Source of the DNA: Perkinsus olseni
Lineage: Eukaryota; Perkinsozoa; Perkinsida
Assembly: GCA_013115125.1 (NCBI GenBank)
Contig: JABANN010000535.1
Span: 1 to 22,633 of the forward strand
Length of the DNA: 22,633 nt
Reading direction: 5' to 3'
Part shown: piece after piece, positions 1 through 8,691 of the stretch
How the letters are laid out: the number at the start of each line of letters is the position of its first letter
Position numbering within the stretch: the stretch's first letter is position 1
Position numbers and translations under genes: made by a program
The notes under the pieces: generated by a model
Seen by the model: only the letters and a program-made list of their open reading frames with translations
What the model was told of the DNA's origin: nothing
Database searches by the model: none

Positions 1-596
1 CCGTCATGATTCATGTGTTGGTGCAGTTCACTGGTGTTTCCGTCGCCACCTTCTTTCAAACATCTATTTTTCTTAAAGCTCGCCTGGGAAGACCAGACAT
101 CATGGCCATAACAGTTCAGCTCGTTACGGTGGCTGCGAACGCCGTCGCTTGCTGTTTTATCGAACGGTCTGGTCGGCGGCCTTTACTACTTAGCAGCTGC
201 CTCGGTATGATGGTTAGCCAACTAGTGATGGGTGCATATTTCTATATGGACCGCAATGGAACTGCATCCAATCTGGCCTGGCTCTCTGTGGTGTCGGCTT
301 ATCTCTATCAAATCGCCTACGCTTTTGGTAGTGGCCCAGTTCGGTTTATGATATCATCGGAGATCTTCCCTGACCAAATCCGTAGCTTCGCAGCAAGCAT
401 GTCAGGACTCTTCAACGGGGTGAGCTCGGGCGTGTGTCTCGTCACACTCGAATATGCAATATCGGGTACGTCTATCGAGGCGGTCTTTTGGTTCTTCGCC
501 TGCATCGCAGCGATGCTTTTCACTTTTGTCTATCTTATGGTCCCCGAAACCAAAGGAAAGAGCTTGGATGAGGTCCGCGCTCTCTTCGTACATTAG
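1..596 (+). CDS. MFS sugar-porter-type transporter T1, 5' end outside window (C-terminal half)
   Basis: This is the C-terminal half (TM7 to TM12) of a major facilitator superfamily transporter of the sugar porter (SLC2/GLUT-like) type. The frame is open from base 3, and the ATG at 6 is an internal methionine in TM7, because it aligns with the middle of full-length neighbours. Visible motifs are ERSGRRPLLL after TM8, GSGPVRFM in TM10, EIFPDQIRS after it, and VPETKGKSLDEV at the C-terminus. It is the most diverged member seen: the TM7 Asn of the family (QxxGLN) is Ser (QFTGVS), the TM10 Trp of GPIRW is Phe, and the NW pair before TM11 is NG. These are pocket-facing positions in GLUT1, so substrate or activity may differ. 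A plasma or organelle membrane location is inferred from the family. The stop is TAG at 594-596. Confidence 0.85.
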   Translation, partial: VMIHVLVQFTGVSVATFFQTSIFLKARLGRPDIMAITVQLVTVAANAVACCFIERSGRRPLLLSSCLGMMVSQLVMGAYFYMDRNGTASNLAWLSVVSAYLYQIAYAFGSGPVRFMISSEIFPDQIRSFAASMSGLFNGVSSGVCLVTLEYAISGTSIEAVFWFFACIAAMLFTFVYLMVPETKGKSLDEVRALFVH

Positions 597-1401
597 CCTC
601 TGCCTTCTTTCGTGTAGTTTTAGTTATAATTTGATTTGTTGATTCTCCCAGCTGAGGCCCACGATTCTCGGATAAGCGGTGTTGTAGAGCTTGGCCTGGA
701 CATGTACTTTTATAGGGCTCAAGGAGTGCCGTTCTGCTAGACTTCATCTCAGTGGAACCAGTTTGGTTGGACGTTCCATTTTGGATCCGTGCGTTGGAGG
801 GTGTCCCATAGCTTCTCACCTAACTTCCAGAGCAAGTTTTCGTAAGTGATTGATTGTTCGATTACGATATGGTGAGCGGACATAGTTGGTGGAGAGGCGT
901 TTCATTAATGTATTGGTCGAGTTTCGTTCCGATATTCGTCGTCGGCTCCCCGCAGCAGCTTGCGAGGGAATTTTTCTGAGAGGTCAAAACCTCGGCATTG
1001 TGGTACTTAGACGGTTCAGAAGCAGCCCCAGGGGTGCTCGACCAGCCCAGCGCATCCCGCATGGGGAGATAGACTGCTACAAATAGCTGACTCTGTCCTA
1101 GATGGACAGCTGCGATCGGTCTTAAATTCGAACTCAAAGACGCAGACACATGCTCACCACCTGGAAAACCATCGTTAGCGCTGCTCTACTTGATATGCCC
1201 GATGAGCAGCAATTCGATGCCGCGTTACACTGATTGTCATGCGGTTGTTCACCGACCATTCGCACAATGGTGTCCCCATGGTGCACGCAGGCCCCAGGCA
1301 GTTCGAGACTTTTCTTCGAAAAACTCGTGCAACGTTTCTTCGCGCCACAATCCCCAATCTCAATGCAATCGTGTTGCCCAAGTAATAGATACCTTTTATG
1401 A
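597..1401. other. Spacer T1-T2, contains a transporter relic
   Basis: This is an 805-base spacer between T1 and T2. Its left third shows nothing I can name. The stretch from about 901 to 1245 looks like a decayed copy of the transporter C-terminal half (separate entry). The T2 leader (about 1380-1401) contains AG dinucleotides followed by a short T-rich stretch before the ATG. A 153-codon minus-strand frame across 1134-1595 overlaps T2 and the relic and looks like a shadow. Confidence 0.5.
901..1245 (+). pseudogene. Decayed MFS transporter fragment (TM8 to about TM11), relic R1
   Basis: One forward frame reads INVLVEFRSDIRRR at 904-945, which lines up with the TM8 end and GRR loop of T5 (ANVVACFLMDRMGRR). 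It continues with CEGIF...LGIVVLRR, similar to the TM9 pattern CMGIS...MGIFFYLDR, and then reaches DCYK at 1072-1083, similar to YCYQ in TM10. The distance from the RR codons to this Cys is 135-138 nt here and 129 nt in T5, in the same frame. Further on, TTW...ALLD at 1156-1188 resembles TTSNW...FLD of TM11. It is interrupted by stops and has lost bases, so it is non-functional. The match is from eye alignment only and is degraded. Confidence 0.45.
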
Positions 1402-2940
1402 ATGGCAGAGCGCCTCGTGAAAAGACCCATCAGCCATCGACTCTCCACTATCGTAGTAAAATACCTCGGTAAGGATGCATGTGCTGTCCTCTCTTGTTTT
1501 GCCTGCCTATTGGCTCCCATCATAGCAGGAGTTGGCCTTGGCTTCACAAGTCCAACGATAGACACTATGAGTAACACGGTGATATCGCCCACCACTGGTC
1601 AGCACATCCCCATAGGCTCCAGCTCTAACCTCTATGTATTCCATTCCTCTGCTATCTCTAGTTTCTTTAGTGCTGTCTTCACTCTTGGTGCATTGGTCGG
1701 GTCTTTGGCTGGTGGGCCTATTGCGGAGCCTATTGGTCGTCGCTACGCAATGATGATATCCTCCCCCATCAGTACGATATCCTACCTTATCATAGCCCTG
1801 GCGAATAGTGCAGCTTCACTCGTGGTCTTTCGATTCATAGCTGGTGTGGGTATGGGCATCGGCTCCTTCGTAACCGGTGTTTATATTAGTGAGATTGCTC
1901 CTACTCACCGTCGCGGTGTGCTTGGTGCAGGCAATCAACTCTGCTTTGCTTTGGGTGCTTGTGTGGTTTATGCCATTGGCATGGGAACTCGAACTGGTGC
2001 TGACTCGTCTGACCCTGCTGCAACTTCTACCACTTTCTGTGACTGGAGGGCTCTATCTTACTACTGCATGATACCGAGTGGGCTCTTGTTTTTTACCATG
2101 TTTCTGTCACCCGAAACCCCACGTTGGTTGGCTACGCGGGGTAGACTGGATGAGGCAAAGAACTCTCTTGTCGCAGTCCGTGGTTTACCAATAGATGACA
2201 AGCAACTGGCCGCTGAAGTGAAGGTGCTGGCAGATGTTTCAGCGAGTCGTAGTGGTGAGAATGGCAGTAACAACATGCCATTCAAGGAAAGACTAAAGCT
2301 ACTCTTTTCATGCAAACGTCAATGTATCATCGCCTGTGCTGTTCATTCTTTTGCTCAGTTTATAGGTCTCAATGCCCTTGCGTTCTATCAAACTAGTTTC
2401 TTCCAGCTTGCTGGACTGAGCAATGCTGATTTGATGTCTCTAACTGTGCAACTCGTTACGGCTGTATCGAATCTTGTTGCATGCTTCTTGGTTGATCGTC
2501 TAGGCAGACGACCATTGCTTTTGTGGAGTGGCCTTGGTATGGCTGTAGGGCAGTTTCTATTGGGTTTATTCTTCTATTTAGATCGTGATGGTACAGCTAC
2601 TAATCTATCATGGTTACCTGTATTAGCCTGTTATATTGTTCAAATAGCAATGGCCACGGGAGTCGGTCCAATACGATGGATGCTCTCAGCCGAGCTCTTT
2701 CCCGATGAGGTCCGTGGTCTGGCATCTAGCATGGCTACGACTGTTAACTGGTTGTCAGCTTTCATACTAATCGAGTGCCTCAACCCCGCAGTGAACGGTA
2801 CTTCCTTACAAGCCGTCTTTTGGTTCTTCTCTTGCGTTGGCGTTGCTCTTGCTGTATTTGTGTGGTTCTTTGTACCCGAGACGAAGGGGAAAACCTTGGA
2901 AGAAATACAGAAGATATTCGCCCGTTCCTCCACCCATTGA
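1402..2940 (+). CDS. MFS sugar-porter-type transporter T2
   Basis: This is a full-length 512-residue transporter with 12 predicted membrane helices in a single exon. Signatures in order are GFTSPTIDTM at the end of TM1 (48-56), GGPIAEPIGRR after TM2 (104-114), RFIAGVGMG through YISEIAP in TM4 (144-167), SPETPRWLATRGR after TM6 (236-248), QFIGLNALAFYQ in TM7 (319-330), VDRLGRRPLLL (364-374), GVGPIRWM in TM10 (420-427), NW at 449-450 and VPETKGKTLEEIQ at the end (491-503). A sequon NGT sits in the TM11-12 loop. The family moves hexoses or polyols by facilitated diffusion or proton symport, but the substrate here is unknown. The start at 1402 is the only in-frame Met before TM1; a second ATG four bases upstream is in another frame. 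Its N-terminus is longer than in the other copies. Confidence 0.92.
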   Translation: MAERLVKRPISHRLSTIVVKYLGKDACAVLSCFACLLAPIIAGVGLGFTSPTIDTMSNTVISPTTGQHIPIGSSSNLYVFHSSAISSFFSAVFTLGALVGSLAGGPIAEPIGRRYAMMISSPISTISYLIIALANSAASLVVFRFIAGVGMGIGSFVTGVYISEIAPTHRRGVLGAGNQLCFALGACVVYAIGMGTRTGADSSDPAATSTTFCDWRALSYYCMIPSGLLFFTMFLSPETPRWLATRGRLDEAKNSLVAVRGLPIDDKQLAAEVKVLADVSASRSGENGSNNMPFKERLKLLFSCKRQCIIACAVHSFAQFIGLNALAFYQTSFFQLAGLSNADLMSLTVQLVTAVSNLVACFLVDRLGRRPLLLWSGLGMAVGQFLLGLFFYLDRDGTATNLSWLPVLACYIVQIAMATGVGPIRWMLSAELFPDEVRGLASSMATTVNWLSAFILIECLNPAVNGTSLQAVFWFFSCVGVALAVFVWFFVPETKGKTLEEIQKIFARSSTH

Positions 2941-3400
2941 TACTCTTTCGCGGCCTATAGCCGTATACGATTCTAACGACCTTAAGCCTCCGACCGAGTG
3001 TCTAGGTTTCTTTATGGCGAGCAACTGTTGAGTCAAAGCAGACGAGGATGAGGGGTATCGTTTCTTCCCAGATAGCATTTCCTCTTGAGTAGGACAAAGG
3101 ATGACAGCTGGGATATACAGAAGTTATGTAGTAATGGGGGCTGGTCGTTGGTGATTGCTCTTCGTCTGCCAGATGCCTTTTAGAGAGAATTGGGAATGGT
3201 CATAGTGTTTTCGGTCATGGTAGTGGTAGTCGACAGTATTGGCATTGCTAACTGGGGTTGCTTCATGCTTGTAATAGATCTAATCTCGCATCAAGTCTCG
3301 GTGCCCTCTGGCCCGTAGCGTTAGCGATTGGACCAGAGCCGTATCAATGCCGTCGGAACTCGATGGTCTTGGTTGCGCTATTGGATACTGTTGTAGTTGA
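2941..3400. other. Spacer T2-T3
   Basis: This is a 460-base spacer. I see no gene in the first 330 bases. The last 120 bases carry weak similarity to the TM2 region of the transporters (separate entry). A TTGTAG acceptor-like site lies at 3391-3396, four bases before the T3 start. Confidence 0.5.
3268..3392 (+). pseudogene. Possible decayed transporter fragment (TM1-2 loop to GRR), relic R2
   Basis: A forward frame reads SNLASSLGAL near 3279-3308 and then ALAIGPEPYQCRR to about 3357. T5 has SNL, then after nine residues ASSLFGAAL, then LVGTLSGGPVAEATGRR. At nucleotide level TCTAATCTC and GCATCAAGTCTC here match TCTAATCTT and GCGTCAAGCCTC in T5. The similarity needs a deletion of several codons and is short, so chance is not excluded. 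Confidence 0.3.
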
Positions 3401-4897
3401 ATGAGTGTTAACCCTTCAACCCATGGATCAGACGTCCGTGCCATACTCAGTGTTTTGGCGTGCCTCCTAGCGCCAATGACGATGGGAATAGGGTTGGGAT
3501 TCACTGGCCCGACTATTGATACGATGCGTAATACAGTCGAAGACACTGATGGTGAAGGGACCATCGGCATTGGATCCAATTCTAACTTGTTTGTTTTCTC
3601 TTCCACAACTATATCGAGTCTATTTAGCGCTGCCCTAGTCCTAGGGGCCTTTATAGGATCTCTCATGGGTGGTCCTCTGGGGGAGCTCACAGGCAGGCGA
3701 TTAGCGTTGTTAATTGCATCACCTATGAGCTCTATAGCCTACCTAGCTATAGCCTTATCATCGAGCCCTGCGGTATTAATAATAGCACGGTTTGTTGCAG
3801 GGCTCTCTCTGGGTCTAGCTTCTTTTGTTGCACCAGTTTATATAGGAGAGGTCTCTCCAACTCGGATTCGTGGAAGGCTCGGAGCTCTTTTCCAGCTATT
3901 CATAGCTGGAGGCATGCTCTACGTCTACGCGATGGGTCTGGCGTTCCGTACGGACGCTGAATCGACTGACCCCCGTGCGACGTCTTCGACATTTTGTCAA
4001 TGGAGGCGCGTTGCTTATATTTCCATGATACCTTCATTGCTGCTCTTCCTTGCGATGTACATGGCGTATCCTAGCCCTCGCTGGTTGGCAACGAAAGGTC
4101 GAATTGAAGAGGCGAAGGGAGCTCTATGTCGACTCCGTGGCTTGCCAACTTCTTCAAGAACTGAGGAAATCTTGGCTCTGGAGCGGGTAGCGGAGGGTCA
4201 GGCAGAGCCACGCGGCGTCGTGGAGAAGTTCAAGGTCATCATGGAATGCAAGCGACAAGCTGTGATAGCGGTGGTGATACACTTCCTAACCCAGCTGTCG
4301 GGTCTCAACGCTCTGGCCTTCTATCTAACATCAATATTTATGAAAGCAGGCCTATCGAATGCTGACCTGATGTCGCTCATAGTCCAGCTGGTCACCATGT
4401 TCACTACTCTGCCTGCAAGTTACCTTGTAGAGACTCTCGGCCGAAGAGTATTGCTCCTGACTGGCTGTCTTATGATGGGTGTAGCTCAGTTCCTTAGTGC
4501 TTTGTTCTTCTACCTTGATCGTGATAGTGGGAGCTCCTCATCCTCAATGGGCTGGTTGGTCCTTTTGGGGGTGTATGCTTACCAGATATCCTTCGCTTGG
4601 GGCGTTGGCCCCATTAGATGGATACTAGTCGCTGAACTGTTCCCTTGTAGAGCCCGCGGGGTGGCAGCAAGCTTGGCCGCAACTGCCAATTGGATAAGTG
4701 CTTTCATCTTCATACTCGCCTTAGACCCTCTCGTGGAGGCTACGTCTTTATATGTCACATTCTGGTCTTTCGCGGTTGCCAGCTGGGCACTGGTGGTATT
4801 CGTATGGTTCATGGTACCCGAGACTAAAGGTAAGACTTTTGAAGAGATCCAGGAGCATTTTAAGACAAGGCAAACATCGTTAGAGCAATGTCAGTAA
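3401..4897 (+). CDS. MFS sugar-porter-type transporter T3
   Basis: This is a complete single-exon transporter of 498 residues. Motifs are GFTGPTIDTMRNTV after TM1, GGPLGELTGRR after TM2, ARFVAGLSLG and YIGEVSPTRIRG in and after TM4, PSPRWLATKGR after TM6, QLSGLNALAFYLT in TM7, VETLGRRVLLL after TM8, GVGPIRWI in TM10, NW before TM11 and VPETKGKTFEEIQ at the end. It keeps the TM7 Asn. Two departures stand out: the usual PE(S/T)PRW is YPSPRW, losing the acidic residue of that motif, and the D of the second DRxGRR loop is E with T following (ETLGRR). The hydrophilic tail after PETKG is slightly longer than in its neighbours. The start is set by homology at TM1, since no other upstream Met is in frame. 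Substrate unknown. Confidence 0.92.
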   Translation: MSVNPSTHGSDVRAILSVLACLLAPMTMGIGLGFTGPTIDTMRNTVEDTDGEGTIGIGSNSNLFVFSSTTISSLFSAALVLGAFIGSLMGGPLGELTGRRLALLIASPMSSIAYLAIALSSSPAVLIIARFVAGLSLGLASFVAPVYIGEVSPTRIRGRLGALFQLFIAGGMLYVYAMGLAFRTDAESTDPRATSSTFCQWRRVAYISMIPSLLLFLAMYMAYPSPRWLATKGRIEEAKGALCRLRGLPTSSRTEEILALERVAEGQAEPRGVVEKFKVIMECKRQAVIAVVIHFLTQLSGLNALAFYLTSIFMKAGLSNADLMSLIVQLVTMFTTLPASYLVETLGRRVLLLTGCLMMGVAQFLSALFFYLDRDSGSSSSSMGWLVLLGVYAYQISFAWGVGPIRWILVAELFPCRARGVAASLAATANWISAFIFILALDPLVEATSLYVTFWSFAVASWALVVFVWFMVPETKGKTFEEIQEHFKTRQTSLEQCQ

Positions 4898-5022
4898 CAG
4901 TGCTTATAGTGCGTACCATTAGTTTTTTGCGCAATCGATTTTTTAACCTTTCGTAGACTCGAGTTGGAGAAGAGGGATTTGTCGTCCGTTCAGTCATCGT
5001 CCTGTCATCTTATGCCTTCACC

Positions 5023-6492
5023 ATGTACTATCGCTATCAAGGCTGTGACGACATCGTTGCTATTGTGTGTGTGATTGGCTCACTATTAGCACCGTTCGTG
5101 GCTGGTATAGGACTTGGTTTCACCAGTCCCACTATCGATACTATGAGGAATACTGTCCTCACAACTCGAGGCCAACGGGTCGACATAGGCCTTGATTCGA
5201 ATCTTTACGTTTTCAAAGACCAAGATTTTGTTGCTAGTGCCTTTAGTGCTGCCCTGACTGCCGGGGCGTGTCTTGGAGCTCTCATCGCCGGTCCTGTGGC
5301 TGACCAGATCGGAAGGCGATTGGCGTTGATGTTGAACTCACCTTTGGGTATTGTCGCCTATCTCACCATTGGTCTCAGCAGCAATGTCTATCTCCTCATC
5401 GCAGGTAGGTTCATAGCAGGCCTACCGGTCGGGATGGGTCCATCAGTAGCATCTGTCTACATCAGTGAGGTGGCACCTACAAGACTGAGGGGCGTCCTAG
5501 GAGCGTGTAACGAGATGGCCTCTGTACTCGGCATTACAGGGGTATATGCTGCTGGTTTGCTGTTCAGAACTGATGGAGGTAGTTCTGACCCATTAGCGAG
5601 TGATGATACATTCTGTGACTGGAGATTGACGTCCTTCGTCTGCATTGCCCCATGCGCCCTCTTGGCTATCGCTATGTATTTTGCTTTGGAGTCCCCGAGG
5701 TGGTTGGCGTGTAAGAGGCACATGGTAGAGGCTCAGAACGTTCTGTGTCAGTTGCGGGGCTGCCGATCAGCAGGTGACCCTCGCATAGCATCTGAGATGC
5801 CTGAGCTTACTAATGCTGATCATGGCACCCGCTTTGTGGTCCGACTAAGGGAGTTGCTGAGCTGCCGGAAGCAGTTACTTGTCGCTATAGTCATTGAAGC
5901 ACTCACTCAGCTCAGTGGTCTCGACGTCATAGCGTTCTATTTGGTAACAATCTTCCAGGACGCTCACTTGAGTTCTCCTGATCTGATGGCAGTAACAGTA
6001 CAGCTAGCTACTGCAATCGCCATAATTCCGGCGTGCTTGTTAGTGGAACGCTCAGGACGCCGTCCCCTCCTTTTGCTGAGCAGTATCGTTATGTGTCTCA
6101 ATCTAGCGCTCATCGGTGCTTTCTTTTATGTCGGTAAAGAGTCCCTGGCTTGGTTATCCGTAGTCGGTGCGTATGGCTACAACTTGGGTTATGCATTTGG
6201 TGTTGGGCCAATTCGATGGCTCCTAGTAGCTGAGATATTCCCAGATCGTTGTAGGAGCCTTGCAGCTGGCCTAGCGACTATGGCCAGCTGGTTGACTCTG
6301 TTTATAATCATTCTCGTAGTGGATCGTGCCACCGAGGCCACTTCGCGTCAAGCTCTATTCTGGTTCTTCGCTGCTATCAGCGCCGTCATCACTGGGTTTG
6401 TCTGGTTGGCAGTGCCGGAAACGAAAGGAAGAAGCTTCGAGGAAATTAAAAGGTTGTTCTACCCCATTCCCACCATCAACAGTGTCGTTTGA
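5023..6492 (+). CDS. MFS sugar-porter-type transporter T4
   Basis: This is a complete single-exon transporter of 489 residues, 125 bases after T3. Motifs are GFTSPTIDTMRNTV after TM1, GPVADQIGRRLAL after TM2 (the classic D is present here, where most copies have E), AGRFIAGLPVGMGPSVASVYISEVAPTR around TM4 (in parts), ESPRWLACKR after TM6, QLSGLDVIAFYLV in TM7, VERSGRRPLLLLSS after TM8, GVGPIRWLL in TM10 and VPETKGRSFEEIK at the end. The TM7 Asn is Asp, a charged residue at a sugar-contacting position in GLUT1, and the pair SW replaces NW before TM11. The short N-terminus MYYRYQGCDD has no counterpart elsewhere in the array. Substrate preference probably differs from T2 and T3, which is an inference. 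Confidence 0.92.
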   Translation: MYYRYQGCDDIVAIVCVIGSLLAPFVAGIGLGFTSPTIDTMRNTVLTTRGQRVDIGLDSNLYVFKDQDFVASAFSAALTAGACLGALIAGPVADQIGRRLALMLNSPLGIVAYLTIGLSSNVYLLIAGRFIAGLPVGMGPSVASVYISEVAPTRLRGVLGACNEMASVLGITGVYAAGLLFRTDGGSSDPLASDDTFCDWRLTSFVCIAPCALLAIAMYFALESPRWLACKRHMVEAQNVLCQLRGCRSAGDPRIASEMPELTNADHGTRFVVRLRELLSCRKQLLVAIVIEALTQLSGLDVIAFYLVTIFQDAHLSSPDLMAVTVQLATAIAIIPACLLVERSGRRPLLLLSSIVMCLNLALIGAFFYVGKESLAWLSVVGAYGYNLGYAFGVGPIRWLLVAEIFPDRCRSLAAGLATMASWLTLFIIILVVDRATEATSRQALFWFFAAISAVITGFVWLAVPETKGRSFEEIKRLFYPIPTINSVV

Positions 6493-6654
6493 CAATCATG
6501 AATATAATTTCTCATCGTCTCGTCGTGATAAGACGGTTGAACTAAGCTGTATAGATCCCTCACGTAGTGGTTTGTAGCACGACATGTTGAGCTGGTTGGT
6601 TCCGGACACAAAGGCCGTGTTGTCAGGGAGCTAGGACTCCTGGCGTTGCTCCGA

Positions 6655-6669
6655 TCGTTTTTCGTGTAG
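6655..6669 (+). promoter_or_regulatory. Acceptor-like pyrimidine tract and AG before T5
   Basis: A T-rich run ends in GTGTAG at 6664-6669, 13 bases before the T5 start. Similar pyrimidine-plus-AG sites lie 3-30 bases before T3, T4, T6, T8 and T9. Because these genes have no introns, such sites would fit spliced-leader trans-splicing. This is inference, and AG dinucleotides are common. Confidence 0.3.
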
Positions 6670-6682
6670 TATATATCTTTCT

Positions 6683-8155
6683 ATGTTCTCTTCTCCTGCT
6701 GCACTACTTCCTATATCGGGAGACTCCTTCGCTGTGTTCTGTGCGTGTGCATCGATGTTGGGGCCACTGACCGTCGGTTTAGGTCTGGGCTTCACAGGCT
6801 CCACCATTGATACGATGCGCAACTCGGTCTTAGCCCCTGATGGTACTCGGATAGACATCGGCCCGGAGTCTAATCTTCACGTATTCAACTCAACAACTGC
6901 GTCAAGCCTCTTCGGTGCTGCCCTCACCCTTGGTGCTCTCGTCGGTACACTTTCCGGAGGCCCCGTCGCCGAGGCTACTGGTCGTCGCCTCGCCTTGCTC
7001 ATCACCTCCCCCCTCAGTGTTGGGGCATACCTCGCCATAGCCCTTGGACACAGCCCTTATCTGCTTGTCGCTGCGCGATTGGTCGCCGGTTTCTCTATGG
7101 GCATCTGCTCGTTCGTATCATCCGTGTACATTAGTGAGGTCTCTCCGAATAAGCTACGCGGCTTCCTCGGTGCCTGCACTCAGCTGATGATGGCTGGTGG
7201 TATCACTCTTGTGTATGCTATTTGCCTGGGAGCGAGGACCAGTGCCGGGTCCCCCGATCCCTTGGCTACATCCTCAACCTTCTGCAACTGGCGACTAGTA
7301 GCCTTCATCTGCATCATCCCTCCCAGTTTATTGTTCTGCCTGATGTACTTCGCGGTTGAGTCTCCGAGATGGCTCGCCACTCGAGGCCGTACTGATGAAG
7401 CACGCGCTGTTCTTGTGCGCCTTAGAGGCGCTAGCGAGGACGACAAAAGTCTTATGGCCGAAATGGATGCCCTCGAGGCCATTGTAGCATCTCACGACAA
7501 GAAGGACGGCATCAAAGCCCGACTATCGGTGTTGTGGTCTTGTAAAAGGCAAGCGGTAATTGCGGTGGCTTTGAACGGCCTGACGCAGTTTACCGGGCTC
7601 AACGCTCTTGCATTCTATCAAACGACATTCTTCCTCGAGGCTGGGTTGAAGGACGCCGACGTTCTCGCCTTGACTGTTCAGCTCTCGACTGTCATAGCTA
7701 ATGTCGTTGCTTGCTTCTTGATGGACCGTATGGGTAGGAGGCCCCTCCTGATCAGTAGCAGTATCGGAATGTGTATAAGCCAGATAATGATAGCAACATT
7801 CTTCTACGAGGATCGCGATGGAGGAGATGAAGATCTAGGATGGTTAATCCTACTGGGATCATATTGCTATCAGATTACCTACGCATGGGGTGTGGGACCT
7901 ATCCGCTGGATGGTCGCGGCTGAGTTGTTCCCCGATGAAGCTCGAGGATTAGCATCAAGCCTCGCCACTACGTCCAATTGGTTCTGCGCTTTCCTTTTTA
8001 TACTCTTCCTTGATACAGTCATCAACGCAACTTCACTGCAGGCAGTCTTCTACTTCTTCGCCTGTGTAGCTGCGGCCATGACAGCCTTTGAGTGGTACAT
8101 GGTACCAGAGACCAAGGGCAAGACGTTGGAAGAGATTCAGAGTATCTTCTCCTGA
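6683..8155 (+). CDS. MFS sugar-porter-type transporter T5
   Basis: This is a complete single-exon transporter of 490 residues and the best consensus copy of the array. Motifs are GFTGSTIDTMRNSV after TM1, GGPVAEATGRRLALL after TM2, ARLVAGFSMG and VYISEVSPNKLRG around TM4, ESPRWLATRGRTDEA after TM6, QFTGLNALAFYQ in TM7, MDRMGRRPLL after TM8, GVGPIRWMVAAELFPDEARG in TM10, NW before TM11 and VPETKGKTLEEIQ at the end. NAT before TM12 is a possible glycosylation sequon. Two long stretches, roughly 6796-7090 and 7856-8137, are almost identical to T6, while the middle differs strongly, which suggests gene conversion. The start is supported by collinearity with T6 over the segment SFAVxCACAS. Confidence 0.93.
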   Translation: MFSSPAALLPISGDSFAVFCACASMLGPLTVGLGLGFTGSTIDTMRNSVLAPDGTRIDIGPESNLHVFNSTTASSLFGAALTLGALVGTLSGGPVAEATGRRLALLITSPLSVGAYLAIALGHSPYLLVAARLVAGFSMGICSFVSSVYISEVSPNKLRGFLGACTQLMMAGGITLVYAICLGARTSAGSPDPLATSSTFCNWRLVAFICIIPPSLLFCLMYFAVESPRWLATRGRTDEARAVLVRLRGASEDDKSLMAEMDALEAIVASHDKKDGIKARLSVLWSCKRQAVIAVALNGLTQFTGLNALAFYQTTFFLEAGLKDADVLALTVQLSTVIANVVACFLMDRMGRRPLLISSSIGMCISQIMIATFFYEDRDGGDEDLGWLILLGSYCYQITYAWGVGPIRWMVAAELFPDEARGLASSLATTSNWFCAFLFILFLDTVINATSLQAVFYFFACVAAAMTAFEWYMVPETKGKTLEEIQSIFS

Positions 8156-8549
8156 TTACGTTATGGGCTCCTACTAGTGATTGTACTCGCCTTGTGTTGT
8201 TCCTTCAGCTGCCATAGTAGCAGCAAAGCTCTAGTCCCATATATATTATTCTAGTCACATTCTAGTGTCGAACTCTTGTTTCCCGTTGCTGTGCAAATTG
8301 CCCTTCTGTTGTGTACTCAATAAGGCATATGGACGACTTATCGGTCTGACGAATGGAGTAACAATGCATGGATAACCATGCGGTATGAGTCAGGTGAATG
8401 ATTTGGAGGAAGGGTTGGGCGGTACTCTTGCATCGTCTCGAGTGGATGTGCTCAGGACTGCCCCCGGTATCGTGTTGACGCATAGAAGATAATGGGAGAA
8501 GAATGTATAAACAATGCATGACAAAAGCTTTGCTTGACTTTTCTCCGTG

Positions 8550-8566
8550 AGTATCGCCGCGATACT
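8550..8566. repeat. 17-bp palindrome with 1-nt centre
   Basis: The arm AGTATCGC is followed by a single C and then its exact reverse complement GCGATACT. It shares the core GCGATA with the next palindrome 30 bases downstream. Confidence 0.8.
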
Positions 8567-8595
8567 TGGGTAGTGGTATACGTTAAAGCCGATAG

Positions 8596-8614
8596 GACGC
8601 GATACTATCGCGTC
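8596..8614. repeat. 19-bp palindrome with 1-nt centre
   Basis: The arm GACGCGATA is followed by a single C and then its exact reverse complement TATCGCGTC. With a one-base centre it suits a dimeric protein-binding site at least as well as an RNA hairpin. Confidence 0.8.
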
Positions 8615-8691
8615 AGTCGAGGCAGCGTCTTGTCCCAAGACCCTTGTGCATCGCATAGGACTTTCATACCATTTTAGTCCAGTCCCGTACA

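Noticed and set aside
716-723. GGCTCAAG, the end of the dinoflagellate-type spliced leader, as a sign of retro-recycled mRNA
   Set aside because: Only eight bases match, the preceding bases do not fit, and such a word is expected by chance in a window of this size.
1134-1595. 153-codon minus-strand open frame
   Set aside because: It overlaps the T2 start and relic R1 on the opposite strand and has no recognisable feature.
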